A stretch of DNA of 43,878 nt from Bacteroidota bacterium (GTDB lineage: Bacteria > Bacteroidota > Bacteroidia > Bacteroidales > JAAUTT01). Positions within the stretch are counted from its first letter, which is position 1. Each line of letters starts with the position of its first letter. Location of the stretch: assembly GCA_021779665.1 (NCBI GenBank), contig JAJYAG010000035.1, forward strand, positions 1-43,878, read 5' to 3'. Shown piece by piece: positions 7,863-15,358 of this stretch. Both the position numbers and the translations under genes were made by a program. Below the pieces are notes generated by a model. It was not told where the DNA came from, ran no database searches, and saw nothing but the letters and a program-made list of their open reading frames with translations.

Positions 7863-9155
7863 TTATAAACTCCAATAAACTAATTTCTTTATCTTATTCC
7901 TGTAAATCCCTTTAACGTCAATCAATATTCCCTTTTCAGCAGAAAGGCTCAGAAAATAATCCTCGCTCAACCCGCAATACTCGTTATGATTTACAGCTAC
8001 AACAATTGCACTATAATTATTTCCAGGTTTTTCAGTTAACTTAAATCCATATTCATGATTTAGCTCCTCCGAATCAGCATAAGGGTCAATCACATCAACC
8101 GAAATCCCGTACGATTTCAATTCCTTAATCACATCGGCCACTTTGGAATTACGGATATCGCTCACATTTTCCTTAAATGTTGCACCCATTACAAGCACTT
8201 TGGCATTTTTGATGCTGATATCTTCAGCAATCATTTTCTTAACAGTTTGCTTTGCTATGTGCTCTGCAATAGAGTCGTTAATTTTTCTTCCCGAGCTGAT
8301 AATCTGGGCATGAATTCCAAGCTTATACGCCTTATATGTAAGATAATATGGATCAACGCCAATGCAATGCCCTCCGACAAGACCAGGGAAAAATTTCAGG
8401 AAATTCCACTTTGTCCCCGCAGCTTCTAGAACTTCGTAGGTATTAATTCCCATACGGTCGAAAATAACCGAAAGCTCATTCATAAATGCAATATTGATAT
8501 CGCGTTGAGAGTTTTCGATAATTTTTGCTGCTTCGGCAACTTTAATTGAGCTGGCACGATGAACTCCGGCGGTAACAATAAGTTCATACACTTTAGCAAT
8601 CACATCCAGAGATTCGCTATCACATCCTGAAACAACTTTTGTAATCTTTGTAATTGTATGTTCTTTATCCCCAGGATTGATACGCTCGGGAGAATAACCC
8701 ACCTTGAAGTCGGTTCCGAATTTCAGCCCTGAAAGACTTTCGAGTAACGGAACACAGTCTTCCTCGGTACAACCAGGATAAACGGTTGATTCGTAAACCA
8801 CATAATCGCCTTTCTTCAGCACTTTACCAACTGATTTTGTTGCGCCAAGAAGCGGGGTAAGGTCAGGTAAATTATAGTTATCAATGGGGGTCGGAACCGC
8901 TACAATAAAGAATTTAGCTTGTCGCAATACATCCAGAGACGAAGTAAACTCTATATCACAGCCATGAAAGGCTTCTGCTTCCAGTTCGTTGCTGGGGTCG
9001 ATACCTTTTCGCATTAACGCCAGACGATCTTCCCGGATATCAAAACCTATCACAGAAAGTTTCTTTGCAAATTCGAGGGCTATAGGTAAACCCACATAAC
9101 CCAGACCAATAACGGCGAGCTTATCTTTTTTTGAAAGTAAATTCGAAAATATCAT
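7863..9155 (-). CDS. UDP-N-acetylhexosamine 6-dehydrogenase (TviB/WbpA type)
   Basis: An NAD-dependent nucleotide-sugar dehydrogenase that oxidises C6 of a UDP-N-acetylhexosamine to the uronic acid. Residues 14-24 form the Rossmann loop V-I-G-L-G-Y-V-G-L-P-I. The V-P-T-P-I-D block is at 87-92, E-S-T-V-Y-P-G at 122-128, and the catalytic Cys264 sits in G-G-H-C-I-G-V-D-P-Y-Y. The overall pattern resembles TviB of Vi antigen synthesis more than UDP-glucose dehydrogenases. Because the three genes just upstream in the operon are WlbA/B/C homologues, it most likely makes UDP-GlcNAcA for the 3-oxidation step, as WbpA does. UDP-GalNAcA production is the alternative. The gap to the upstream wlbA-like gene is 3 bp. 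Confidence 0.9.
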   Translation of the reverse strand: MIFSNLLSKKDKLAVIGLGYVGLPIALEFAKKLSVIGFDIREDRLALMRKGIDPSNELEAEAFHGCDIEFTSSLDVLRQAKFFIVAVPTPIDNYNLPDLTPLLGATKSVGKVLKKGDYVVYESTVYPGCTEEDCVPLLESLSGLKFGTDFKVGYSPERINPGDKEHTITKITKVVSGCDSESLDVIAKVYELIVTAGVHRASSIKVAEAAKIIENSQRDINIAFMNELSVIFDRMGINTYEVLEAAGTKWNFLKFFPGLVGGHCIGVDPYYLTYKAYKLGIHAQIISSGRKINDSIAEHIAKQTVKKMIAEDISIKNAKVLVMGATFKENVSDIRNSKVADVIKELKSYGISVDVIDPYADSEELNHEYGFKLTEKPGNNYSAIVVAVNHNEYCGLSEDYFLSLSAEKGILIDVKGIYRNKIKKLVYWSL

Positions 9156-9158
9156 AAA

Positions 9159-10112
9159 TTATTTCTTAGCAAATGGATGATAATCTCCTGTAAGACCAAC
9201 AGGAGTCATATTTCTGATATTATAAACTGTATTTATTGCATTACGGGCTTCCTCAAGACCAAATCCCCTGCCGGCAAGAATTTCCTGATAGGTTTTTGTA
9301 TGAAGGTCGGTAAAACCTTCACTAAATTCAATCTCCTCACCGTCCATCGTAATAGACCGGAATGTCCTCTGACCTTTTGCTTTTATATCATGAGGGACAT
9401 CGTTGTAATCAATACTCAAAAACCATCTTACACGGGCCCTTTCGAGCTGAAAAAACCCAGCGACTTTATCGGGCTCTGAGAGATGAACAATATTTTCCTT
9501 TACCTGACCAAAAATCCACGAAAGCATATCGAAAAAATGAACCCCAATATTTGTAGCCACACCACCGGACTTTTGAATATCGCCCTTCCAGGAGGTATGA
9601 TACCAGTGACCACGACTGGTAATATAAGTAAGATCTATATCGTAAATTTTATCTTTAGGTCCGTTAGCTATTTTTTCCTTCAAACTAATAATGGCAGGAT
9701 GAAGACGCAATTGCAAAACATTGTAAACCCTTTTACCGGTCTCCTTTTCCATTTCAACCAATCCATCAATATTCCAGGGATTGAGCACTATAGGCTTTTC
9801 GCAAATAACATCGGCCTGATTTCTTAATCCAAACCTGATATGTGAGTCGTGGAGATAATTCGGCGAACAAACACTTACATAATCAACTTTTTGCCCTTGC
9901 CGTTTCAGCTTGTCGATATGGCGGTCGAATCGTTCAAATTCAGTAAAAAAATCAGCTTCAGGAAAGAAACTATCCATAATACCAACACTGTCGAACTTAT
10001 CAAGTGCGGCTACCAATGTATTCTTTGTCTCCTTTATTGCTTTCAGGTGCCTGGGAGCTATAAAACCCGCAGCCCCAATCAAAGCAAAAATTTTTGGATG
10101 CTCGTTAATCAT
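9159..10112 (-). CDS. wlbA: UDP-GlcNAcA 3-dehydrogenase (WlbA/WbpB-like)
   Basis: A Gfo/Idh/MocA-family oxidoreductase that oxidises C3 of UDP-N-acetylglucosaminuronate to the 3-keto sugar. The N-terminal segment F-A-L-I-G-A-A-G-F-I-A-P-R-H (9-22) is the specific signature of the WlbA/WbpB branch. The family Lys is Lys106 in C-E-K-P-I-V-L-N-P-W-N. A catalytic-domain block near G-G-V-A-T-N-I-G-V-H-F-F-D is also present. Length 317 aa fits. Its start overlaps the stop of the upstream acetyltransferase by 4 bp (translational coupling). In characterised systems WlbA recycles its bound NADH with 2-oxoglutarate, which pairs it with the glutamate-using aminotransferase encoded two genes upstream. 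Confidence 0.9.
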   Translation of the reverse strand: MINEHPKIFALIGAAGFIAPRHLKAIKETKNTLVAALDKFDSVGIMDSFFPEADFFTEFERFDRHIDKLKRQGQKVDYVSVCSPNYLHDSHIRFGLRNQADVICEKPIVLNPWNIDGLVEMEKETGKRVYNVLQLRLHPAIISLKEKIANGPKDKIYDIDLTYITSRGHWYHTSWKGDIQKSGGVATNIGVHFFDMLSWIFGQVKENIVHLSEPDKVAGFFQLERARVRWFLSIDYNDVPHDIKAKGQRTFRSITMDGEEIEFSEGFTDLHTKTYQEILAGRGFGLEEARNAINTVYNIRNMTPVGLTGDYHPFAKK

Positions 10113-10690
10113 TCTATTTTGCTTACTTGATTATCTTTAAATAAATATTTCTCACCCGATTCAGGACAAACAGCTATGCCTTCACCATTAAAGTTTAACC
10201 GATGCCCGTATTCGCTCATCCAACCTATATGACGGGCCGGATTCCCTAAAACCAAGGAATATGGCTTTACAGTTCTGGTAACAACTGCACCAGCTCCGAT
10301 AAAAGCATAATTACCTATATCGTGTCCACATACAATGGTAGCATTGGCCCCAATTGAAGCCCCTTTACCCACATAAGTTTTCTTATATTCATTTTTGCGG
10401 CTGATAGCACTTCTGGGATTAACTACATTAGTGAAGACCATGGATGGCCCCAGAAAAACATCATCTTCACAAATTACACCTGTATAGATGGAAACATTGT
10501 TCTGAACCCTTACGTTATTACCAAGGACAACTTCGGGAGATACTACAACATTTTGCCCGATATTACAGTTTTCTCCTATAATACAGTTAGGCATAATATG
10601 CGAAAAGTGCCAGATTTTAGTTCCTTTACCAATTGAGCAACCTTCGTCGATAATGGCAGATTCATGCGCGTAATATTGTTTCTCAGGCAT
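10109..10690 (-). CDS. wlbB: UDP-3-amino-GlcNAcA N-acetyltransferase (WlbB/WbpD-like)
   Basis: A 193-residue left-handed beta-helix acyltransferase. Imperfect hexapeptide repeats run from about residue 12 to 150 (I-G-K-G-T-K, I-G-E-N-C-N, I-G-Q-N-V-V, L-G-N-N-V-R and so on). The loop near V-F-T-N-V-V-N-P-R-S-A and the H-D-I-G-N-Y-A-F-I-G-A-G-A-V-V segment match WlbB/WbpD, which acetylates the 3-amino group of UDP-2-acetamido-3-amino-glucuronate with acetyl-CoA. It lies 2 bp after the aminotransferase and overlaps the next gene by 4 bp. PglD-like or serine O-acetyltransferases share the fold, but the gene context makes this assignment strong. Confidence 0.88.
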   Translation of the reverse strand: MPEKQYYAHESAIIDEGCSIGKGTKIWHFSHIMPNCIIGENCNIGQNVVVSPEVVLGNNVRVQNNVSIYTGVICEDDVFLGPSMVFTNVVNPRSAISRKNEYKKTYVGKGASIGANATIVCGHDIGNYAFIGAGAVVTRTVKPYSLVLGNPARHIGWMSEYGHRLNFNGEGIAVCPESGEKYLFKDNQVSKIE

Positions 10691-10692
10691 AA

Positions 10693-11820
10693 TTAACGGG
10701 TAAATTCATTAATTGTTTTAGAAATATATTCAAGCTGCTCCTTATCAAGTTCTGTATGCATTGGCAGGGATATTACAATTTTACAAAGATTTTCACTTAC
10801 CGGAAAATCGTTTTCCTTATACCCTAAATATTTATAAGCATTTTGCAAATGCATGGGAACGGGGTAATAAACCATTGCAGGAATTCCTTTTTCCTGCAGT
10901 TGTGACTTTAAAGCATCTCTGTCCACTCCCTTAGCCACAAGTGTATACTGATGAAAAATATGATTGGAATTACCAACACGAACCGGCGTTTGGATTTTGG
11001 AATTATCCTTAAACGCGTTATCGTAAAATGCTGCTGCTTTTTGTCGTGCTGCATTATATTCATCAAGGTATTTCAACTTAACGTTTAAAATGGCAGCCTG
11101 AATAGTATCCAATCTGCTGTTTACCCCAATATGATCGTGATAGTACCTGACTTTCATTCCATGATTTGCTACCGATCTGAGCATAGCGGCAATTTCATCG
11201 TCATTGGTAAATAATGCACCTCCATCGCCAAAGCATCCCAAATTTTTCGAAGGGAAAAACGAAGTACAACCTACATGACCAATAGTTCCTGCTTTTTGAA
11301 CTTTACCATTGCTGAATGTAAAATCGGCTCCGATTGCCTGAGCAGCGTCTTCAATTACAAAGAGATTATACTTTTTGGCAATGTCCATAATTTTCTCCAT
11401 ATCGCAACATTGTCCGAAAAGATGCACCGGAACTATTGCTTTTGTTTTTGGAGTAATTAATTTTTCGATATTTTCAGGTGTGAGCAAAAAAGTGTCAGGA
11501 TCAACATCGGCCAAAACAGGCTTTAATCCTAACAAAGCAATAACCTCCACTGTAGCAATAAATGTAAAATCACTGGTAATTACTTCGTCGCCTTGCTGCA
11601 AACCTAAAGCCTGCATAGCTATCTGAAGAGCATCGGTTCCATTGGCACAAGGAATTACATGCTTTACAGAAAGAAAATGTTCCAGATTTTTCTGAAAGTT
11701 TTTAACAGCACTCCCATTAATAAACTCAGTATTATCTATAACCTCCTGAATAGCGCTGTCAATCTCTGGTTTTATTTTGGAATACTGACCCTTAAGGTCA
11801 ACCATTTTAATTCCTTGCAT
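10693..11820 (-). CDS. wlbC: UDP-3-keto-GlcNAcA aminotransferase (WlbC/WbpE-like, DegT family)
   Basis: A 375-residue PLP-dependent sugar aminotransferase of the DegT/DnrJ/EryC1 family, the first gene of the operon. The PLP Lys is Lys192 in S-F-F-P-S-K-N-L-G-C-F-G-D-G-G, an Asp in I-E-D-A-A-Q-A (157-163) stacks under the cofactor, and G-T-D-A-L-Q at 61-66 binds the phosphate. The N-terminal M-V-D-L-K-G-Q-Y and the downstream R-L-D-T-I-Q-A-A-I block are typical of WbpE/WlbC. It should transfer an amino group from glutamate to C3 of the keto sugar made by the WlbA-like enzyme. Translation could also begin at Met6. Confidence 0.89.
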   Translation of the reverse strand: MQGIKMVDLKGQYSKIKPEIDSAIQEVIDNTEFINGSAVKNFQKNLEHFLSVKHVIPCANGTDALQIAMQALGLQQGDEVITSDFTFIATVEVIALLGLKPVLADVDPDTFLLTPENIEKLITPKTKAIVPVHLFGQCCDMEKIMDIAKKYNLFVIEDAAQAIGADFTFSNGKVQKAGTIGHVGCTSFFPSKNLGCFGDGGALFTNDDEIAAMLRSVANHGMKVRYYHDHIGVNSRLDTIQAAILNVKLKYLDEYNAARQKAAAFYDNAFKDNSKIQTPVRVGNSNHIFHQYTLVAKGVDRDALKSQLQEKGIPAMVYYPVPMHLQNAYKYLGYKENDFPVSENLCKIVISLPMHTELDKEQLEYISKTINEFTR

Positions 11821-11839
11821 ACTATATAAAAATGACCCA

Positions 11840-11847
11840 CGAAATTA
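11840..11847 (-). promoter_or_regulatory. Candidate -7 box for the nucleotide-sugar operon
   Basis: On the minus strand this reads TAATTTCG, fitting the Bacteroidota -7 pattern TAnnTTTG/TAnnTTCG, 19 bp upstream of the first start codon. A weak TTCG lies 18 bp further upstream in place of the -33 TTTG. The expected transcription start is very close to the ATG, consistent with the absence of a Shine-Dalgarno sequence. Confidence 0.4.
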
Positions 11848-11937
11848 CCCAAAATTGTTTAAAACCGAATCATTTTTCTGAGATTGTTATTTTTTTTGAA
11901 GAACTGCCCAATAAATAGGGTGAACGATATTTTTTTT

Positions 11938-11945
11938 TACTTTTG
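11938..11945 (+). promoter_or_regulatory. Candidate -7 box for the HU/SPOR gene
   Basis: TACTTTTG matches TAnnTTTG exactly and ends 16 bp before the GTG start. No convincing -33 TTTG is seen at the right spacing. Confidence 0.35.
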
Positions 11946-11961
11946 TTTAAAATTTATATAA

Positions 11962-12936
11962 GTGGCATTAACTCAATTTATAAAAGAGCTTTTATACTTA
12001 AACGACAAAATCATCATTCCGGGCTTCGGAGGTTTTGTCGCTCAATTCACCACCGCCAGGATCGATTATGAAAAGAATATTTTAACCCCAACCGTTAAAA
12101 CTTTTATTTTCGACAGCTCACTGACTGAAGATGACGGTGTTTTTACAACTTTTATAAGCAGCAAAAAGTCTATTTCTATATCAGAAGCGACCGTTCTTGT
12201 AAATGATTTGGTCGAGGATTTCAAAAGAAAACTTAGAGACGGCAACACGCTTTTAATTGAAGAAGTAGGCTATCTATTTCAGGACGATCAGAATATTATC
12301 CGGTTCAAAAGGGATGAAGAAAGAAATTACAATCCGGAAAACTATGGGTTGAATGCCGTTACGGTTATACCTGTTGAAAACAACAGGGAAGATGTTGTTG
12401 AAGAAACATATTATCCCGTTAAACGCCGAATAAGTGTGGCTAAGATTTTAGTTTTATTCCTGATATTAAATATAATAGGAGCAGCATCAGCATTTATTTA
12501 CTGGAAGTTCGATGACATCAAAACTTATTTCCGCAAAACACCAGCCAAACAAACTATAAACCAATTGCCCGACACCAGTTCTTTCAAAATAAACCCTGAC
12601 ACCTCTGAAGTCGGTCAGCATATCGACACTTCCACTAATATAAAAAATGCTTTACGATACGAAGAAACTCCTGCACAAAATATACCTCCGGTTGCAGGTA
12701 ACGAAGCCGAAAAGACTTATTATATCATAGCAGGAAGTTTTCAGTCATTTGAAAAAGCGGAGACTCATTCCAAAATTCTTGCTAAAAACGGCTTGAAGAC
12801 GGAGGTCATTGATTTCGGCAATAATCTTTACCGCATATCCGTTGGTGAGTATAAAGGGAAAGATGAAGCCCTGAAACAACTTGAGTTAATAAAATGTAAA
12901 AGGGGAGCTGAGAACGCATGGCTCCTTGCAAAATAA
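11962..12936 (+). CDS. HU(CCDC81-like)-domain and SPOR-domain membrane protein
   Basis: A 324-residue bitopic protein. Residues 1-135 resemble the HU-like domains related to CCDC81 found in Bacteroidota (I-I-I-P-G-F-G-G-F-V-A at 17-27; L-L-I-E-E-V-G-Y-L at 97-105). Residues 159-181 form a single membrane span after the basic stretch V-K-R-R. A low-complexity linker follows, and residues 252-322 form a SPOR domain (T-Y-Y-I-I-A-G-S-F at 252-260, L-Y-R-I-S-V-G-E-Y at 289-297). SPOR domains bind denuded peptidoglycan glycan strands at division sites, so the layout suggests a cytoplasmic DNA- or protein-binding head linked to the septal wall. The start is GTG at 11962. It precedes the threonine dehydrogenase gene by 119 bp with a strong stem-loop between. 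Confidence 0.85.
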   Translation: MALTQFIKELLYLNDKIIIPGFGGFVAQFTTARIDYEKNILTPTVKTFIFDSSLTEDDGVFTTFISSKKSISISEATVLVNDLVEDFKRKLRDGNTLLIEEVGYLFQDDQNIIRFKRDEERNYNPENYGLNAVTVIPVENNREDVVEETYYPVKRRISVAKILVLFLILNIIGAASAFIYWKFDDIKTYFRKTPAKQTINQLPDTSSFKINPDTSEVGQHIDTSTNIKNALRYEETPAQNIPPVAGNEAEKTYYIIAGSFQSFEKAETHSKILAKNGLKTEVIDFGNNLYRISVGEYKGKDEALKQLELIKCKRGAENAWLLAK

Positions 12937-12954
12937 AAAGTTACATTTTATAGA

Positions 12955-12994
12955 GCAGTGTTATTAAACACACAGGTTAAAAGCATAACACTGC
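12955..12994. terminator. Stem-loop between the HU/SPOR gene and the threonine dehydrogenase gene
   Basis: GCAGTGTTAT (12955-12964) pairs perfectly with ATAACACTGC (12985-12994) across a 20-nt loop. It begins 19 bp after the HU/SPOR stop. The 3' side has no U-tract, so it may be a weak terminator, an mRNA-stabilising hairpin or an operator. Confidence 0.4.
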
Positions 12995-13026
12995 GAAAAA
13001 TCAGGATTTAAAGGATTATAGCCCGC

Positions 13027-13034
13027 TAATTTCG
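13027..13034 (+). promoter_or_regulatory. Candidate -7 box for the threonine dehydrogenase operon
   Basis: TAATTTCG fits the Bacteroidota -7 pattern and lies 21 bp before the ATG. No clear -33 element is seen. Confidence 0.35.
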
Positions 13035-13055
13035 CGTCGAATTTATTTAAAGGCT

Positions 13056-14006
13056 ATGGAGAATATACTGATTATAGGCGCAGCAGGACAAATTGGTTCA
13101 GAACTCACCCTGACACTCAGAAGAATATACGGTGAAGATCATGTTTTTGCTACCGATATCCGCCAGGCTCCTCAGGATATTGTTGAAGGTGGCCCATTCC
13201 AGATTCTCGATGTAATGGATGACAAACGCCTCATTCATTTTGTGATTCGCCATAAAATTACCCAGATATATCATCTTGCAGCTGTTTTATCAGGAAATGC
13301 AGAGCGTATTCCTGTCCAGGCCTGGGATATCAACATGTCCAGCCTCATGAATATTCTCGATCTTGGTAAAGAAGTCGATGAAATCAAAAAAATATTCTGG
13401 CCAAGTTCCATAGCAGTGTTCGGACAAACTACCCCTCACGAAAATACACCCCAGCTTACCGTTATGGAACCCAATACAGTGTATGGAATTAGTAAACTGG
13501 CCGGGGAACGCTGGTGCGAATATTATAACCGTCGTTATAAAATGGACATCAGAAGTATAAGATATCCGGGACTGATTAGTTATAAAACAGAAGCAGGCGG
13601 CGGAACTACAGATTATGCCGTGGAAATTTATTACGATGCTGTTAAAAAGAATTCGTATGAGTGCTTCCTGAAAGAGGACACCATGCTCCCTATGCTTTTT
13701 ATGGAGGATGCCATGAAAGCTACTGTAGACCTGATGCATGCCGATCCTTCCAAATTATCGGTAAAATCAAGTTATTCAATTGGAGCTATAAGCTTCACTC
13801 CCGAAGAAGTTGCCCGCGAAATCAGAAAGCACAAGCCCGACTTCCAGATTACCTACAAGCCCGATTTCCGGCAGGCAATTGCCGAGTCGTGGCCTCGCAC
13901 CATCGATGCTTCGGTAGCCAAAAACGACTGGGGGTTTGAACCGACTTACAATTTGGAGAAAATGACGGAAATAATGCTCCGTGAAATTGAAAAGAAGAAA
14001 AAGTAG
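13056..14006 (+). CDS. L-threonine 3-dehydrogenase (SDR/epimerase-type)
   Basis: An NAD-dependent threonine dehydrogenase of the extended-SDR (GalE-like) type, unrelated to the zinc MDR-type Tdh of E. coli. It oxidises threonine to 2-amino-3-ketobutyrate. The Rossmann loop I-G-A-A-G-Q-I-G-S-E is at 7-16, and the catalytic Tyr143/Lys147 lie in N-T-V-Y-G-I-S-K. The R-Y-P-G-L-I-S block, the G-G-G-T-T-D-Y-A-V segment and a C-terminal S-W-P-R-T-I-D-A-S are typical of this branch. The 2-amino-3-ketobutyrate CoA ligase gene follows 48 bp later and uses the unstable product, which strongly supports the specificity. Confidence 0.92.
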   Translation: MENILIIGAAGQIGSELTLTLRRIYGEDHVFATDIRQAPQDIVEGGPFQILDVMDDKRLIHFVIRHKITQIYHLAAVLSGNAERIPVQAWDINMSSLMNILDLGKEVDEIKKIFWPSSIAVFGQTTPHENTPQLTVMEPNTVYGISKLAGERWCEYYNRRYKMDIRSIRYPGLISYKTEAGGGTTDYAVEIYYDAVKKNSYECFLKEDTMLPMLFMEDAMKATVDLMHADPSKLSVKSSYSIGAISFTPEEVAREIRKHKPDFQITYKPDFRQAIAESWPRTIDASVAKNDWGFEPTYNLEKMTEIMLREIEKKKK

Positions 14007-14054
14007 TTAGTATTTAGTACAGAGTATTTAGATACAATACAAAATAGTAAAAAC

Positions 14055-15245
14055 ATGTACGGAAAGATTAAGGAACACCTTCAGAAAGAGCTCGAATCCA
14101 TTAAGGAAGGCGGCTTATATAAAACCGAAAGAGTGATTGCAACTCCTCAGGCTTCTGAAATCAGACTTCAGAATGGTAAAGAAGTTTTGGTTTTCTGTGC
14201 AAACAATTATTTGGGATTATCTTCCCACCCAAAAGTAATTGAAGCTGCTCACAAAGGATTGGATTCGCATGGCTTTGGCATGTCGAGTGTACGTTTTATC
14301 TGCGGCACACAGGACATCCACAAAGAGCTGGAACAAAAAATTGCCAGCTATTTCCATACCGAAGATACAATCTTATATGCAGCTTGTTTCGATGCCAATG
14401 GCGGTGTTTTCGAACCATTATTTGGCGAAGAAGACGCTATCATCTCCGATGCGCTGAACCATGCTTCCATAATCGACGGTGTTCGCCTTTGCAAAGCCCA
14501 GCGTTATCGCTATGCCAATGCCGATATGGCCGACCTGGAAGAGCAACTCAAAAAAGCGCAGGCCCAGCGTTTCAGAATTATTGTAACTGATGCTGTTTTC
14601 TCCATGGATGGCAATGTTGCCCCATTGGATAAAATATGTGCCTTAGCAGAAAAATATGATGCTCTGGTAATGATCGACGAATGCCACTCTGCAGGCGTTT
14701 TAGGTAAAACCGGCAAAGGAATTACCGAATTATTTGGTTTGGAAGGCAAAGTAGATATTATTACCGGAACGCTTGGAAAAGCTTATGGTGGCGCTATAGG
14801 CGGCTTTACTACAGCCCGTAAGGAAATTGTTGAGCTGTTACGCCAGCGTTCACGTCCGTACCTTTTCTCCAATTCGCTTCCTCCGGCAGTTGTAAGCGCA
14901 GGTATTGCTGTATTCGACCTGATGCAATCGTCGACCGAGCTGCACGACAAACTGGTTAGCAATACCCAGTACTTTAAAGAAGCCATTGTTAAAGCTGGCT
15001 TTGACATTAAGCCAACTCAATCGGCTATTGTTGCCATCATGCTTTACGATGCAAAACTCTCGCAGCAGTTTGCTGCTAAATTATTAGAAGAAGGAATTTA
15101 TGTTACCGGCTTTTTCTATCCGGTAGTTCCCAAAGATCAGGCACGTATTCGTGTTCAGCTTTCGGCAGCACACGAAAAACATCATTTAGATAAAGCCATA
15201 TCGGCTTTTATTAAAATTGGCAAGGAGTTTGGGGTAATAAAATAG
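14055..15245 (+). CDS. kbl: Glycine C-acetyltransferase (2-amino-3-ketobutyrate CoA ligase)
   Basis: A PLP enzyme of the alpha-oxoamine synthase family that cleaves 2-amino-3-ketobutyrate with CoA to glycine and acetyl-CoA. The PLP Lys is Lys242 in T-G-T-L-G-K-A-Y-G-G. The cofactor-stacking region is D-E-C-H-S-A-G-V-L-G (208-217, with Asp208 and His211), and S-S-V-R-F-I-C-G-T is at 77-85. Length 396 aa is typical. BioF and SPT share the fold, but the preceding threonine dehydrogenase gene fixes the assignment. The operon ends in a clear terminator. Confidence 0.94.
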   Translation: MYGKIKEHLQKELESIKEGGLYKTERVIATPQASEIRLQNGKEVLVFCANNYLGLSSHPKVIEAAHKGLDSHGFGMSSVRFICGTQDIHKELEQKIASYFHTEDTILYAACFDANGGVFEPLFGEEDAIISDALNHASIIDGVRLCKAQRYRYANADMADLEEQLKKAQAQRFRIIVTDAVFSMDGNVAPLDKICALAEKYDALVMIDECHSAGVLGKTGKGITELFGLEGKVDIITGTLGKAYGGAIGGFTTARKEIVELLRQRSRPYLFSNSLPPAVVSAGIAVFDLMQSSTELHDKLVSNTQYFKEAIVKAGFDIKPTQSAIVAIMLYDAKLSQQFAAKLLEEGIYVTGFFYPVVPKDQARIRVQLSAAHEKHHLDKAISAFIKIGKEFGVIK

Positions 15246-15321
15246 TTCTTCTAACGTTCAATTGAAAATCTTTAGTATCTTCTCATAACTTCAGATTTTA
15301 TATTAGGTTTATAAATAGGAT

Positions 15322-15358
15322 AAAGAGGGGCCGTGATGGTCCCTCTTTTATTTTATTT
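15322..15358 (+). terminator. Terminator after kbl, possibly bidirectional
   Basis: The 11-bp stem AAAGAGGGGCC/GGTCCCTCTTT (15322-15332 with 15338-15348, one G-U pair, loop GTGAT) is followed by a T-rich tail. It lies between two convergent genes, 76 bp after the kbl stop and only a few bases before the PorW-like gene stop, so it may serve both. Confidence 0.8.

Noticed and set aside
5753-11820. Complete O-antigen or capsule locus
   Set aside because: No glycosyltransferase, flippase, polymerase or chain-length gene is in the operon; only nucleotide-sugar enzymes are present.
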